From: Hydromicrobium sp964415365
Lineage (GTDB): Bacteria > Actinomycetota > Humimicrobiia > Humimicrobiales > Humimicrobiaceae
Reading direction: 5' to 3'
Length of the DNA stretch: 64,000 nucleotides
Assembly (NCBI GenBank): GCA_964415365.1
Contig: CAYPYW010000002.1
Location: 41,325-105,324 of the forward strand
Positions 19,034-27,223 of this stretch are shown here, in pieces. Each line of letters begins with the position of its first letter. The stretch's first letter is position 1. A program made the translations under genes and the position numbers. A model generated the notes under the pieces. It had not been told where the DNA came from and did no database searches. It worked only from the letters and a program-made list of their open reading frames with translations.

Positions 19034-20074
19034 ATGAATTACAGAAGAAACAAATTCTATTTAACCTTAACTATACTTGCTATAATCATAATTTTCATGA
19101 TTGTAATTCCTCTTTCGGGGTGGGTAAAACAACCAGACACTTATCAAACAGTATCTGACTTACCTTCACCAGCAGCAACAGGTTCAAGACCAGTCGCAAT
19201 TATGGTTGAAAATAGTTTTGCAGCCAGACCCCAATCCGGACTTAACCTTGCAGATGTGGTATTTGAAATTGTTGATGAATACGGAATTACCAGATTTACT
19301 GCGATTTATAACTCAAACGATGCTCCACAAGTAGGCCCGGTAAGAAGTACGAGACCTTATTATGCAGAAATTGCGAGGGGCTTCGACCCCATCTATGCTT
19401 TTTTTGGTACTTACCCCGAATGCTATGGAGTGATAGAAGACATGGGGATGTATGTTCTAAGTGCAATGACAGATAGATCAGGTAACAGTTCAATTACCGG
19501 TCAGGCACCTTACTGGAGAGACTGGAGCAGGAGTTCCATTCAGGAACATACAGCTTTCATGTCAGTGGCAAAGTTAAAGGAAAAAGCCTTACAGCTTGGT
19601 TATCCTCTCGGAGGTAATGGTATTCCATTCTCATATAAAACTGATGCACCAGAATCTTCCAGGGGAAATATCACAAACATTTATGTTGATTTTTCCACTC
19701 ATGCATATGCTCCCAGTGGTTTTAGTTTAAACTATGTTTACAATAAAAGCGGTAATTATTACTTAAGGAATATGGGTGGCAAGGCCCACCTGGATTACAA
19801 CACCGGCCAACAAATCACCGCAAAAAATGTAGTGGTAATAGTTACAGATATTCTGGGACCCCTGGATAAGTACGGGCATATGGATGTAAGAACCACAGGA
19901 AATGGCTTTGTATATGTCTTCCAGGATGGTAACGTAATCCAGGGAAGCTGGCAGCGTGGAAGCATATATGAACCTTACGTATTCAAGGACAGCAGCGGCA
20001 GAGTAATTTCACTCAATGGTGGTGCAACCTGGATAGCAGTGGTTCAGAGTGCGGAAAAGGTTGGATATAATTAG
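19034..20074 (+). CDS. DUF3048 domain protein (YerB-like)
   Basis: 346 aa. An N-terminal hydrophobic segment (about residues 8-28) acts as signal or anchor, with no lipobox Cys visible. The extracytoplasmic part has the DUF3048 hallmarks RPVAIMVENSFAARPQSGL, VGPVRSTRPYYAEIARGFD and, near the C-terminus, VVVIVTDILGPLDKYGHMDV. Homologues such as B. subtilis YerB are uncharacterised secreted or membrane-anchored proteins. AGTGGTTGGAGG upstream of the ATG supports the start. An IS1595 element follows directly. Confidence 0.87.
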   Translation: MNYRRNKFYLTLTILAIIIIFMIVIPLSGWVKQPDTYQTVSDLPSPAATGSRPVAIMVENSFAARPQSGLNLADVVFEIVDEYGITRFTAIYNSNDAPQVGPVRSTRPYYAEIARGFDPIYAFFGTYPECYGVIEDMGMYVLSAMTDRSGNSSITGQAPYWRDWSRSSIQEHTAFMSVAKLKEKALQLGYPLGGNGIPFSYKTDAPESSRGNITNIYVDFSTHAYAPSGFSLNYVYNKSGNYYLRNMGGKAHLDYNTGQQITAKNVVVIVTDILGPLDKYGHMDVRTTGNGFVYVFQDGNVIQGSWQRGSIYEPYVFKDSSGRVISLNGGATWIAVVQSAEKVGYN

Positions 20075-20085
20075 GTAATTATCCC

Positions 20086-20114
20086 TTGACATCAAGTATA
20101 AATAATGCTATCAT
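20086..20114 (+). promoter_or_regulatory. Sigma-A type promoter for the IS1595 transposase
   Basis: TTGACA at 20086-20091 and TATCAT at 20109-20114 with a 17-base spacer. The position, about 30 bases upstream of the transposase ATG with AGGGGA before the start, fits a transposase promoter. Confidence 0.7.
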
Positions 20115-20145
20115 AAAAATCCATACTTGTCAATAGGGGATAAAA

Positions 20146-21012
20146 ATGAAAAAAGAAAAATTTACAATTAAAGACTTTAACAAGATGTATCCAGATGACA
20201 ATTCTTGTCTTAATGAGATATTTAAAAACCGTTATGGAGATTTAAAAGTCTGTCCTGGGTGTAAGAAGAAAACCAATTTCTATAAAGTAAAAGGACGTAA
20301 AGCTTATGCTTGCCAGTACTGCGGTTACCAGATTAGCCCTTTAGCAGATACTATATTCCATAAATCCTCAACGAGTTTGAGAAACTGGTTTTATTCCCTG
20401 TATCTATTTTCTGTATCTAAAAATGGAGTATCTGCTAAGGAACTTGAAAGACAGCTTGGAGTTACCTATAAATGTGCTTGGAGAATTGCAAAACAAATTA
20501 GATTGCTATTTAAACAGAATAAGAAACTCTTATCTGATATAGTGGAAATTGACGAAACATATATCGGTGGCAAACATAGAGGTAAAAGAGGCAGGGGTTC
20601 AGAAAATAAAACTTCTGTTGTGGGACTTGCTCAAAGGAAGGGAACTATAAAAGCTAAAGTTACCGATAATACAAAATCATCTACAATTAAAGCTATCATA
20701 AAGGATAATGTTGAAATTGGAATTAATCTAGTTACAGATGAATATAGAAGTTATAACGGATTAGGCAAATTAGGATTTAAGCATTTTACAATCAATCATG
20801 GAGATGAAGAATGGGTTAGTGGTATTGCTCACGTAAATACTATTGAGGGCTTCTGGTCACAACTAAAGAGGTCAATTAATGGGACTTACCATTGCGTTTC
20901 CCCGAAGTATCTGCAACATTACGTTGACGAGTTTGTTTACCGCTATAATTATAGGCTTTCTTCTTTCCCGATTTTTTTAGATCTTGTTTTATCGGCTGGG
21001 AAGCAAGTTTAA
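20146..21012 (+). CDS. IS1595-family transposase
   Basis: 288 aa, apparently intact. An N-terminal zinc ribbon (CPGCKKKTNFY ... CQYCGYQIS) is followed by the IS1595/ISXO2 DDE-type core: VEIDETYIGGKHRG, LVTDEYRSY and the motif HVNTIEGFWSQLKRS. It differs from the neighbours only in being monocistronic with a consensus promoter. Clear terminal inverted repeats could not be located by eye, so the element limits are not given. Confidence 0.92.
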   Translation: MKKEKFTIKDFNKMYPDDNSCLNEIFKNRYGDLKVCPGCKKKTNFYKVKGRKAYACQYCGYQISPLADTIFHKSSTSLRNWFYSLYLFSVSKNGVSAKELERQLGVTYKCAWRIAKQIRLLFKQNKKLLSDIVEIDETYIGGKHRGKRGRGSENKTSVVGLAQRKGTIKAKVTDNTKSSTIKAIIKDNVEIGINLVTDEYRSYNGLGKLGFKHFTINHGDEEWVSGIAHVNTIEGFWSQLKRSINGTYHCVSPKYLQHYVDEFVYRYNYRLSSFPIFLDLVLSAGKQV

Positions 21013-21032
21013 TTATGTGCTTAAAATCATCT

Positions 21033-21824
21033 TTATTTATTTTTTTCTTTTCCATTTACAAATTTTATATTAATATTTGTATCTTTAAAGTTTTCTAAAT
21101 AATTTTTTAATTCAGCTTCACTTTTAAATCCATCTTTGGTTAATATAGATAATTGCGTTTTCCCGCCACATTTATTATCAATACTTTTTACTTCCTCGAT
21201 AGCAAATAGTAGCGGATTAACTATATCTTTTATGCAGGGTGAATCGTCATTAAAATTCCAAGCCCTCGATAATATATATTCCGCTAATAATTTACCCGTT
21301 CCAATAGATTTATGAGTTATTATGGGTACTACTGTTCCATTGGAGGAAACATAAAATAAGCCTAATCTTTCATCACTTTTTGAATGAGCTCCTATTATAC
21401 AAGAAAAATTCATTTTTTCACAAAGCATTAATATATCAAATGGATTAATTTTTATATCAAGTTCCTTCAATCTTTTAACTAAATATCTTTCCCCTATTTT
21501 ATTTGTTGAACTTTCACACAATAATTTAAATTTTTCTAGCTCCCATGTTTTTAAATATTCTTTTTTGATTTCTTCCAACGCAAATAGAAAATATGCTGGT
21601 TCTCCAGCACCAGCAAAACTAAAAATTATATCTTTACTATTAATATCAGAATTTTCAAATATCTTGGGTACATTTAATATTTTTGTTCCATTATCTTTTG
21701 AAGTAGCCTTACTATCTGACGCAATAATTAATCCATCTTTACAATAAACTGCTGAAATTATTGTCATTGGATTACTTTCAGTTAGATAATAATCACTTTC
21801 ATATCTTACATTTTTATTATACAT
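21033..21824 (-). CDS. Proteasome beta/HslV-like Ntn-hydrolase, stand-alone
   Basis: 263 aa. After 19-20 N-terminal residues the sequence becomes proteasome-like: a Thr following Met20, then IISAVYCKDGLIIASDSKAT. Numbering from that Thr puts Asp at 17 and Thr at 21, as in 20S beta subunits, and the Lys of NVPKIF aligns with Lys33 after a one-residue insertion. Later blocks also fit the fold: FSFAGAGEPAYF, CIIGAHSKSDE, SIGTGKLLAEYIL and CGGKTQLSILTKDGF (the GG-x-xxVxxITKDG strand). An AGAGG site precedes ATG 21824, so a 20-residue propeptide is plausible; starting at Met20 would expose Thr1 directly, as in HslV. No HslU, Mpa/ARC, Pup or alpha-subunit gene is nearby. Protease activity is inferred from residues only. 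Confidence 0.75.
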   Translation of the reverse strand: MYNKNVRYESDYYLTESNPMTIISAVYCKDGLIIASDSKATSKDNGTKILNVPKIFENSDINSKDIIFSFAGAGEPAYFLFALEEIKKEYLKTWELEKFKLLCESSTNKIGERYLVKRLKELDIKINPFDILMLCEKMNFSCIIGAHSKSDERLGLFYVSSNGTVVPIITHKSIGTGKLLAEYILSRAWNFNDDSPCIKDIVNPLLFAIEEVKSIDNKCGGKTQLSILTKDGFKSEAELKNYLENFKDTNINIKFVNGKEKNK

Positions 21825-21902
21825 ATCTCAACCTCTGATTATTAATCCTTATATATTTTGTTATAATATTTATTAATCATAAAAGGATGAAAGGAATTTA
21901 AA

Positions 21903-22064
21903 ATGGCAAATTATAGCACGACAAAAGCATTACTTTTAAGAGGTTATTCTGGTTTGGGTTCATCAACACCCGGAGCTCTTGATGAAATTATAGAAACTAT
22001 AATTCAACAAGCCTCAGCAATAAAAGAACTGAATGAAAGGGTTATGAACCTTGAGAGAAAATAA
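21903..22064 (+). CDS. 53-aa protein of unknown function, divergent from the Ntn-hydrolase
   Basis: Small open frame starting ATG 21903 with AAAGGA about 9 bases upstream and ending TAA. The N-terminal half is Ser/Thr/Gly-rich (MANYSTTKALLLRGYSG), and the C-terminal half is a predicted amphipathic helix or coiled coil (DEIIETIIQQASAIKELNER). It lies head-to-head with the proteasome-like gene, 78 bases apart, with TATAAT at 21862-21867 as a possible -10. It could be a partner or substrate of that hydrolase, or an unrelated accessory gene. No known family recognised. Confidence 0.55.
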   Translation: MANYSTTKALLLRGYSGLGSSTPGALDEIIETIIQQASAIKELNERVMNLERK

Positions 22065-22190
22065 TTCATCCCCTTCTCTTCATCTGTAAATGCCTAAGTC
22101 TAGTCATGGTAATCCTATCAATTTCATCATATAGAAATAATGCCAGTTTTCTTTTAATAAAATTTTTGATTATAATAAATGGATTACATG

Positions 22191-22235
22191 AGGTGTTGCT
22201 CATTTATAACACCTCGCTTTTGGGGAAGTGCCCCC
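22191..22235 (+). terminator. Tandem hairpins downstream of the 53-aa gene
   Basis: AGGTGTT (22191-22197) pairs with AACACCT (22208-22214) across a 10-base loop and is followed by CGCTTTT; a second hairpin GGGG-AAGTG-CCCC follows at 22222-22235. The first resembles an intrinsic terminator with a short T-run, 127 bases after the microprotein stop. The GC-rich second hairpin is out of character for the surroundings and could instead be the end of a lost mobile element. Confidence 0.4.
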
Positions 22236-22279
22236 GATGATGTACTTGACGTGGAGGTATAATCGCCTATAATTAACTT

Positions 22280-22690
22280 CTAAAGGAGTCTTTTTTCTCC
22301 TTCAATCTTCTTTACATCAGTTATATCCTGGCTGACTTCCAGGCAACCGACATATTCATTCATACTATCATAAACAGGAAAGTATCTTATATATATAAGC
22401 CGGTTATTTAAATTAATCCAGAACTCAGCCACTTTCCTTTTTTTAGCTTTGAAATCATCAAGTACCTGCTGTACTTTATCCAGACTCTTTTTAGGATGAC
22501 AATTTTGCACCTTTAAGCCAATTATGGATGGAGACCTCTTGAATATTCTGGTGTTCAGCTTATTAAAATATCTAACCTCATCATCCTTACCAATAAAAGT
22601 CACATCAATAGGCAAGGTATCGAATATAAGTTCAATTTCCTTCGCACTCACATTTCCGGTTTCAAATTTTAAAGTCTCATTCCCGGGCAT
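22280..22690 (-). CDS. Stand-alone PAS domain protein (DUF438-type PAS)
   Basis: 136 aa matching the C-terminal PAS domain of DUF438 proteins: IFDTLPIDVTFIGKDDEVRY, VQNCHPKKSLDKVQQVL, VAEFWI and the closing DITDVKKIEGEKRLL. In full-length DUF438 proteins this domain follows two N-terminal domains, which are missing here. AAGGAG at ideal spacing before ATG 22690 shows it is a genuine start, not a broken gene. Likely a small cytoplasmic sensor (PAS domains of this type may bind haem or another ligand); no output domain is attached. The next gene upstream is a membrane protein 34 bases away, so an operon is likely. Confidence 0.82.
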   Translation of the reverse strand: MPGNETLKFETGNVSAKEIELIFDTLPIDVTFIGKDDEVRYFNKLNTRIFKRSPSIIGLKVQNCHPKKSLDKVQQVLDDFKAKKRKVAEFWINLNNRLIYIRYFPVYDSMNEYVGCLEVSQDITDVKKIEGEKRLL

Positions 22691-22724
22691 AGTAAACTCC
22701 TTACAAAATAATTTCCCGTAAACT

Positions 22725-23099
22725 TTACTCAGTATCCTTTGCTTCTAAATTAATGCGCCACATTGCCTGTGCTTTCCTCCAGTGAAATGCAAACAATGGA
22801 ATCGCTATAATGACAAGAAGCACTCCCCTTAGCAAGTCTTTAAACGCTATATCTTTTTCACTCTGAATGGAAGCATTTAACTCCTCCTCAGCTAACTGAT
22901 CTATTTCCTCTCTGGATAAGTTTTGATACTGTTCTGCCGAATACATACTTATTATGCTGGATTTTGTCATATATGTTGTAGGTCTTACATACTCTGCAGC
23001 ACCGCCGTAAACCATAACCAACCCCACTATAAAAATTACAATAGCAATAATGCAGACAATATATAAGTAAATTTCCCTAAAATAAACTCTCCTTGCCAT
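22725..23099 (-). CDS. Two-segment membrane protein of unknown function
   Basis: 124 aa from ATG 23099 (GGAGG six bases upstream). Membrane helices at about residues 10-32 and 86-106 flank an extracytoplasmic loop with an acidic helix (SREEIDQLAEEELNASIQSE). No known domain recognised. Directly upstream of, and probably co-transcribed with, the PAS protein, so the pair could form a small signalling unit; this is inference. Confidence 0.65.
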   Translation of the reverse strand: MARRVYFREIYLYIVCIIAIVIFIVGLVMVYGGAAEYVRPTTYMTKSSIISMYSAEQYQNLSREEIDQLAEEELNASIQSEKDIAFKDLLRGVLLVIIAIPLFAFHWRKAQAMWRINLEAKDTE

Positions 23100-23288
23100 T
23101 TTCAACCTCCTTGATTATAAAAACTTATTATAAATTATAGCTTTAAATTTGATAGATTCCAATTTAAAGATGATTTTGATGATTTAAAATAAAAAGCTTA
23201 ATAAAATTTTTACCCACGTATTTCTTTAAAATAACTTAAAATAGTCTTTTTGACTTAAACTTCAGTGCTCTGGTAAAATTAAAGACAT

Positions 23289-23366
23289 GGGCGGTTAGCT
23301 CAGACTGGTTAGAGCGCTGCGTTGACATCGCAGAGGTCATTGGTTCAAATCCAATACCACCCACCA
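23289..23366 (+). tRNA. tRNA-Val (anticodon GAC)
   Basis: Complete cloverleaf: D-arm GCTC/GAGC, anticodon stem CTGCG/CGCAG with loop TTGACAT, T-arm ATTGG TTCAAAT CCAAT, and an encoded CCA. The acceptor stem GGGCGGT/ACCACCC has one C-A mismatch at the fourth pair. Anticodon GAC reads GUC/GUU valine codons; a second tRNA-Val (TAC) lies at 60974. Confidence 0.93.
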
Positions 23367-23409
23367 TACTTCACTCCTGACAACAATAATATATTAAAGA
23401 ATGTTTCAT

Positions 23410-24141
23410 TTAAATGCCCTTGCTAAAAGTGAATTTAATAACGCCTCTTTTACAGTTATCCACGCATGTCCCGCACAGTATGCACTCGGAATTTTCCATT
23501 CTGTCACTCTTCACCATATCATTGACGTCAAGACTCATAGGGCAATTCTTTGTACAGGTCATGCAATCAGTACATTTTTCCTTATTTGTCTTAAGTCTCA
23601 GTGAGGGCCACTTAAATAGATTTCTAAATTTTCTTCCTCCAATCATAAAAGGAGACATCCAGCATACATAATGACATACAGCACGCTTCCCCACAGCAAA
23701 TGAAAGAATTATTACGGTAATGACTACAATGAGATACATAAATAGTCCATATACATCAGATATGGAGAATCCATAAGTGGTCTGATAGAAGAAGTCAACT
23801 TTTCTAAACCCTCCTGCTGTTACTGCCATATATGTTATTATTGCAATCCACGGTATCCATATGATATATCTTATCCAGTTATATTTGTTATTTACCGGTT
23901 TGTTTCTTGCTACAAAACTCGCTTCCTGTATTCCCGCAAGAGGGCAGAACCAGGCACAGAAACCCCTGCCGAGAAATAGTGCGGATAAAAAAAGTACAGC
24001 AAAAACAATAAAACTGCCCGTTATTACTCCTTCTGAAGCACCCATGATGATAAGATAAGGCGAGAAGTAATAGAAGATTGCCGGCAGCAGTAAAAAAGTA
24101 ACAAGAATTATCCCTTTTCTTATGTTTTGTCTTTTACTCAT
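23410..24141 (-). CDS. 4Fe-4S polyferredoxin-type membrane protein (NapH/NosR-like)
   Basis: 243 aa from ATG 24141 (GAGGG upstream; a TTG six codons earlier is less likely). It has about four or five membrane segments. Cys motifs GFCAWFCPLAG and CHYVCWMSP lie in loops; two ferredoxin-type clusters follow at the C-terminus (CTDCMTCTKNCP and CILCGTCVDNC). This arrangement matches NapH/CcoG/NosR C-terminal electron-transfer proteins that pass electrons across or along the membrane. No partner reductase is nearby, so the electron acceptor is unknown. Confidence 0.85.
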   Translation of the reverse strand: MSKRQNIRKGIILVTFLLLPAIFYYFSPYLIIMGASEGVITGSFIVFAVLFLSALFLGRGFCAWFCPLAGIQEASFVARNKPVNNKYNWIRYIIWIPWIAIITYMAVTAGGFRKVDFFYQTTYGFSISDVYGLFMYLIVVITVIILSFAVGKRAVCHYVCWMSPFMIGGRKFRNLFKWPSLRLKTNKEKCTDCMTCTKNCPMSLDVNDMVKSDRMENSECILCGTCVDNCKRGVIKFTFSKGI

Positions 24142-24346
24142 TTTTTCCCTCTTCCACAATTTTTTTTATTTGCTTATTTGATTTTAGACCCAACCTGAGA
24201 CCCTCCCAGGGAAGTTCAAGATTATAACAGTTAGAATTTTAAAACAAATTGAAAAAAAATCTATTATTTTATAAGTTGCAATAATTAAAGTTAAAGATGT
24301 AAAATCAATAGTATATTCTTAAGTTCATAAGTAGACTAAAGGGAAT

Positions 24347-25174
24347 ATGATAGAATTACCCGAAGCTATTGTGATTTCCCGGCAACTCAATGAAACTATA
24401 AGCGGGAAGAAAATTAAAAACGTCATTGCTGCACAAAGCCCCCATAAATTCGCCTGGTATCATGGCGACCCTCACAAGTATCATGATTTACTTGTCACCA
24501 AAGAGATTGGCATAGCAAATGCTTACGGCAGCTGGATTGAAATAAGTGCCGGAGATGTAATGATTTCCTTTTGCGAAGGAGCAAGCCCCCGTTTCCATGC
24601 AGAAAATGAAAAACGTCCTCAAAAACACCAACTTCTTATAGAATTTAAAGATTTAACAGCCATCAGTGCATCAATCCAGATGTATGGTGGACTTTTCTGC
24701 TACAGAGAAGGGGAACTTAAAAATGAATGCTACCTTCAGGCAAAAGAAAAACCTTCACCGCTGTCAGATCAATTCAATAAGGCATACTTTCTTAAGATTC
24801 TCTCTTTGCCCGGAGTAAACGGACTCAGTGCTAAGGCTCTTCTTGCAACCAACCAGAGGATCCCCGGTCTTGGTAATGGTGTACTTCAGGATATCCTCTT
24901 TAATGCAAAAATCCATCCAAAGAGAAAAGTAGACACCCTTACAGAAAGTGACAGAGAAATTCTATTCAACTCAATAAAATCCACCCTTTCAGAAATGGTT
25001 TCTTCAGGAGGAAGAGATACAGAAAAAGACTTATTTGGCAATCCGGGTGGATATAAGACCAGAGTCAGTAAAAATACCGCAGGTAAGTACTGCCCCAGAT
25101 GTGCCAGCATAATTAAAAAAGAGGCCTACATGGGTGGAAGTATATACTATTGCACAGGCTGCCAGAAATTTTAA
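24347..25174 (+). CDS. Fpg/Nei-family protein without the catalytic proline
   Basis: 275 aa with the overall fold of formamidopyrimidine-DNA glycosylase/endonuclease VIII. The H2TH block is present (NQRIPGLGNGVLQDILFNAKIHPK), and so is the C-terminal zinc finger (CPRCASI ... YYCTGCQKF). The N-terminus reads MIELPEA: Ile replaces the Pro that is the nucleophile of Fpg/Nei after Met removal, while Glu3 is retained. The zinc-finger Arg of Fpg is also replaced (GGSIYYC). This MIELPEA-type subfamily occurs in other anaerobes; whether it cuts damaged DNA or only binds it is unclear. The stop overlaps the convergent ATPase gene end by 4 bases. Confidence 0.8.
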   Translation: MIELPEAIVISRQLNETISGKKIKNVIAAQSPHKFAWYHGDPHKYHDLLVTKEIGIANAYGSWIEISAGDVMISFCEGASPRFHAENEKRPQKHQLLIEFKDLTAISASIQMYGGLFCYREGELKNECYLQAKEKPSPLSDQFNKAYFLKILSLPGVNGLSAKALLATNQRIPGLGNGVLQDILFNAKIHPKRKVDTLTESDREILFNSIKSTLSEMVSSGGRDTEKDLFGNPGGYKTRVSKNTAGKYCPRCASIIKKEAYMGGSIYYCTGCQKF

Positions 25175-26883
25175 CCTATCTTCAATCCCCTTAGACGATT
25201 AACAGCAAAAGCTAACTCAAGACCTCTAAAACCCGCAAAATATCCGGATGCTTTGCTACTTAGAATATCCAGACCACCTTTTTCTATGTGGTACATTAAA
25301 TCATGAATAATTTCCTTTAGAGAAGCTTTCCCATCAATATATTTACTGATATACAATATAGCTTCACTGATTGCTTTCGTCTGCGACAGCTCAATAAGTT
25401 GCTCTAGATCAGTAAGATCGATAACATTTTTCCCAAAATGTATTCTATTTATTTCTGTAGAATAAACACTTTTCTTATTGTAATAATTATACGGATTAAT
25501 ACATTCTTTGACCGGAACTCTTTTATTTGGACTAATCCGATGTTCTTTTCCTTCATGTAAGCGTTTGTCAGATGTGGAACCGGAAATTTCATGTGCTTTA
25601 TTAGTTACATCTATTGGATTATAATTTTTCATTTGAATTACTATATTTGATACATCAAAGTAATCACCAATTCCTCCCAAAACAAGAATTGTGGAAATCC
25701 CTCTGTTTAAGTAAAGGCTCTCTACTTTATCAATAAAGGTGGTTATTGGTTCATCATCTTTCTTAACAAGTTTTTGCATTTTTTGATCGCGGATCATAAA
25801 GTTCGTAGCACATGTATCTTCATCCATCAATAATACATTTGTATCCATCTCAATTGCTTCCATGATGCTGGCTGCCTGAGATGTACTCCCACTTGCATTT
25901 TCTGTTGAAAACTGAGTGGTATCTTTTTGCAGCGGAAGATTGTTAATAAACATTGAAATATCCACTTTTTCAATATATCTGCCGCTGTAAGCGCGTATTT
26001 TAATGGTACTGAAATCGGATATACAAATTTCCCTGCCGTCACCGGGTATATGATTGTAAATGCCCATTGAAATTGCATCCAGTAGAGTGGATTTTCCATG
26101 GTATCCGCCGCCTACAATCAGTGTTATTCCCTCCGGGATACCCATTCCTCTTGTTTTCCCTGAATGAGGTAAATCAATTTCCACCAGTAGACTTTCCGGT
26201 GACTTAAATGGGATTGCTATACTTCTATCCAGGGGCTCGTCGCTTGTACCGCTCCTGCGGGGTAAAATCGAGCCATCTGCAATAAATGCCACTAAATTTA
26301 ACGACTTGAGCCTGGACCTTACGCATTCTGCGTCCTCTGCTGTTTTAATATGTTTCTCAAGGTTACCCATATCTAAATTTTCCGGAAATAAAGCAAGTTC
26401 AATAATTTCGGGTAATTCTTCAAAAAGCATCACTCTACAAATCTGAGAATTAATTTTTCGCCCATTAGCAGGCAGACCTATAAAAAACCGCACTTCAATG
26501 ATTTCTTCATTTACTATAACAGAATTTCTCTCCAGTATAACCTGGCCAGGTCTGGCAATTGTAATAATACCACTATTGCCTGTTCCCCTTCTTCCCTTTG
26601 ATTTATTTACAACAGCATTATAAAAACTACGGGCCAGAAAATCACGAAAAGCTATTTCGCTTACTTTCGTATTGAAGATAATATTGAATTGACTGGAAAA
26701 ATTGTTTTTAACTACTGCCCGGTATATTCCAGTGTGCGGCGGGGCATAGGGATCTTTTGGAATCTGGTCAATTAGTAACTTGAATCGGGAATAATTATAT
26801 TCTCCTTTGAGTGATTGGTAAGCACCATAATCCCTTTCATTAATAGACTCAATTTTATGCCTTAAAACATTGATAGTTTCCAT
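25171..26883 (-). CDS. ABC-class ATPase of unknown role (COG3044-type)
   Basis: 570 aa, predicted cytoplasmic. Resembles the 'predicted ATPase of the ABC class' family: an N-terminal region containing YSRFKLLIDQIPKDPYAPPH, a glycine-rich P-loop GGGYHGKST, an ABC-like segment around STENASGSTSQAASIMEAIE, and a Walker B-like VLLMDEDTCATNFMIRD. There are no membrane segments and no partner permease, so it is not a transporter. The physiological role of the family is unknown. A 72-aa protein gene starts 11 bases upstream, likely in the same transcript. Confidence 0.82.
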   Translation of the reverse strand: METINVLRHKIESINERDYGAYQSLKGEYNYSRFKLLIDQIPKDPYAPPHTGIYRAVVKNNFSSQFNIIFNTKVSEIAFRDFLARSFYNAVVNKSKGRRGTGNSGIITIARPGQVILERNSVIVNEEIIEVRFFIGLPANGRKINSQICRVMLFEELPEIIELALFPENLDMGNLEKHIKTAEDAECVRSRLKSLNLVAFIADGSILPRRSGTSDEPLDRSIAIPFKSPESLLVEIDLPHSGKTRGMGIPEGITLIVGGGYHGKSTLLDAISMGIYNHIPGDGREICISDFSTIKIRAYSGRYIEKVDISMFINNLPLQKDTTQFSTENASGSTSQAASIMEAIEMDTNVLLMDEDTCATNFMIRDQKMQKLVKKDDEPITTFIDKVESLYLNRGISTILVLGGIGDYFDVSNIVIQMKNYNPIDVTNKAHEISGSTSDKRLHEGKEHRISPNKRVPVKECINPYNYYNKKSVYSTEINRIHFGKNVIDLTDLEQLIELSQTKAISEAILYISKYIDGKASLKEIIHDLMYHIEKGGLDILSSKASGYFAGFRGLELAFAVNRLRGLKIG

Positions 26884-26893
26884 TTTTTAACTC

Positions 26894-27112
26894 TTAAAAT
26901 TTAAATATCCTTGATCCAGGATCTTTAAAACTATTTTTACAATCTTCAATCTCCTGCTCCACAGCCTTCCATATTTTTTCCAGTTGTCCGGTTTCCCATT
27001 CATACACCTTCTTATTCGATAATCCGGACAGGCTTCTAATAGCATTAATGATATTTTGCACTCTTTTCTCGGCAACCCGCTTGAAACGTTCCTTTTTTGT
27101 TTCTCCTGCCAT
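26894..27112 (-). CDS. Small basic/acidic helical protein, conserved hypothetical
   Basis: 72 aa beginning MAGETKKERFKRVAEKR. The pattern ERFxRxAEKRVxxIxxxIRxLSxLSNKxxYEW followed by an acidic C-terminal helix (QLEKIWKAVEQEIEDC) is like small hypothetical proteins common in Clostridia and on mobile DNA. GAGGA lies upstream of ATG 27112. The close spacing (11 bases) to the ABC-class ATPase suggests co-expression. Function unknown. Confidence 0.7.
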   Translation of the reverse strand: MAGETKKERFKRVAEKRVQNIINAIRSLSGLSNKKVYEWETGQLEKIWKAVEQEIEDCKNSFKDPGSRIFKF

Positions 27113-27223
27113 AATAATTCCATCCTCGTTAATTGGTAATTAATTATGTACAAAAAATATACAATATTATGGAAATATTATCAATATATTTTTGATATAT
27201 TTTTATATTGCATCCAAAAAATA

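Noticed and set aside
20080..21030. Terminal inverted repeats of the IS1595 element
   Set aside because: Short palindromic bits (CTTGACATCAAG) occur upstream but no convincing matching end was found downstream, so limits were not annotated.
26887..27153. Alternative 88-aa frame overlapping the 72-aa gene
   Set aside because: Overlaps in another frame; composition is irregular and the 72-aa frame matches a recognisable small-protein pattern.
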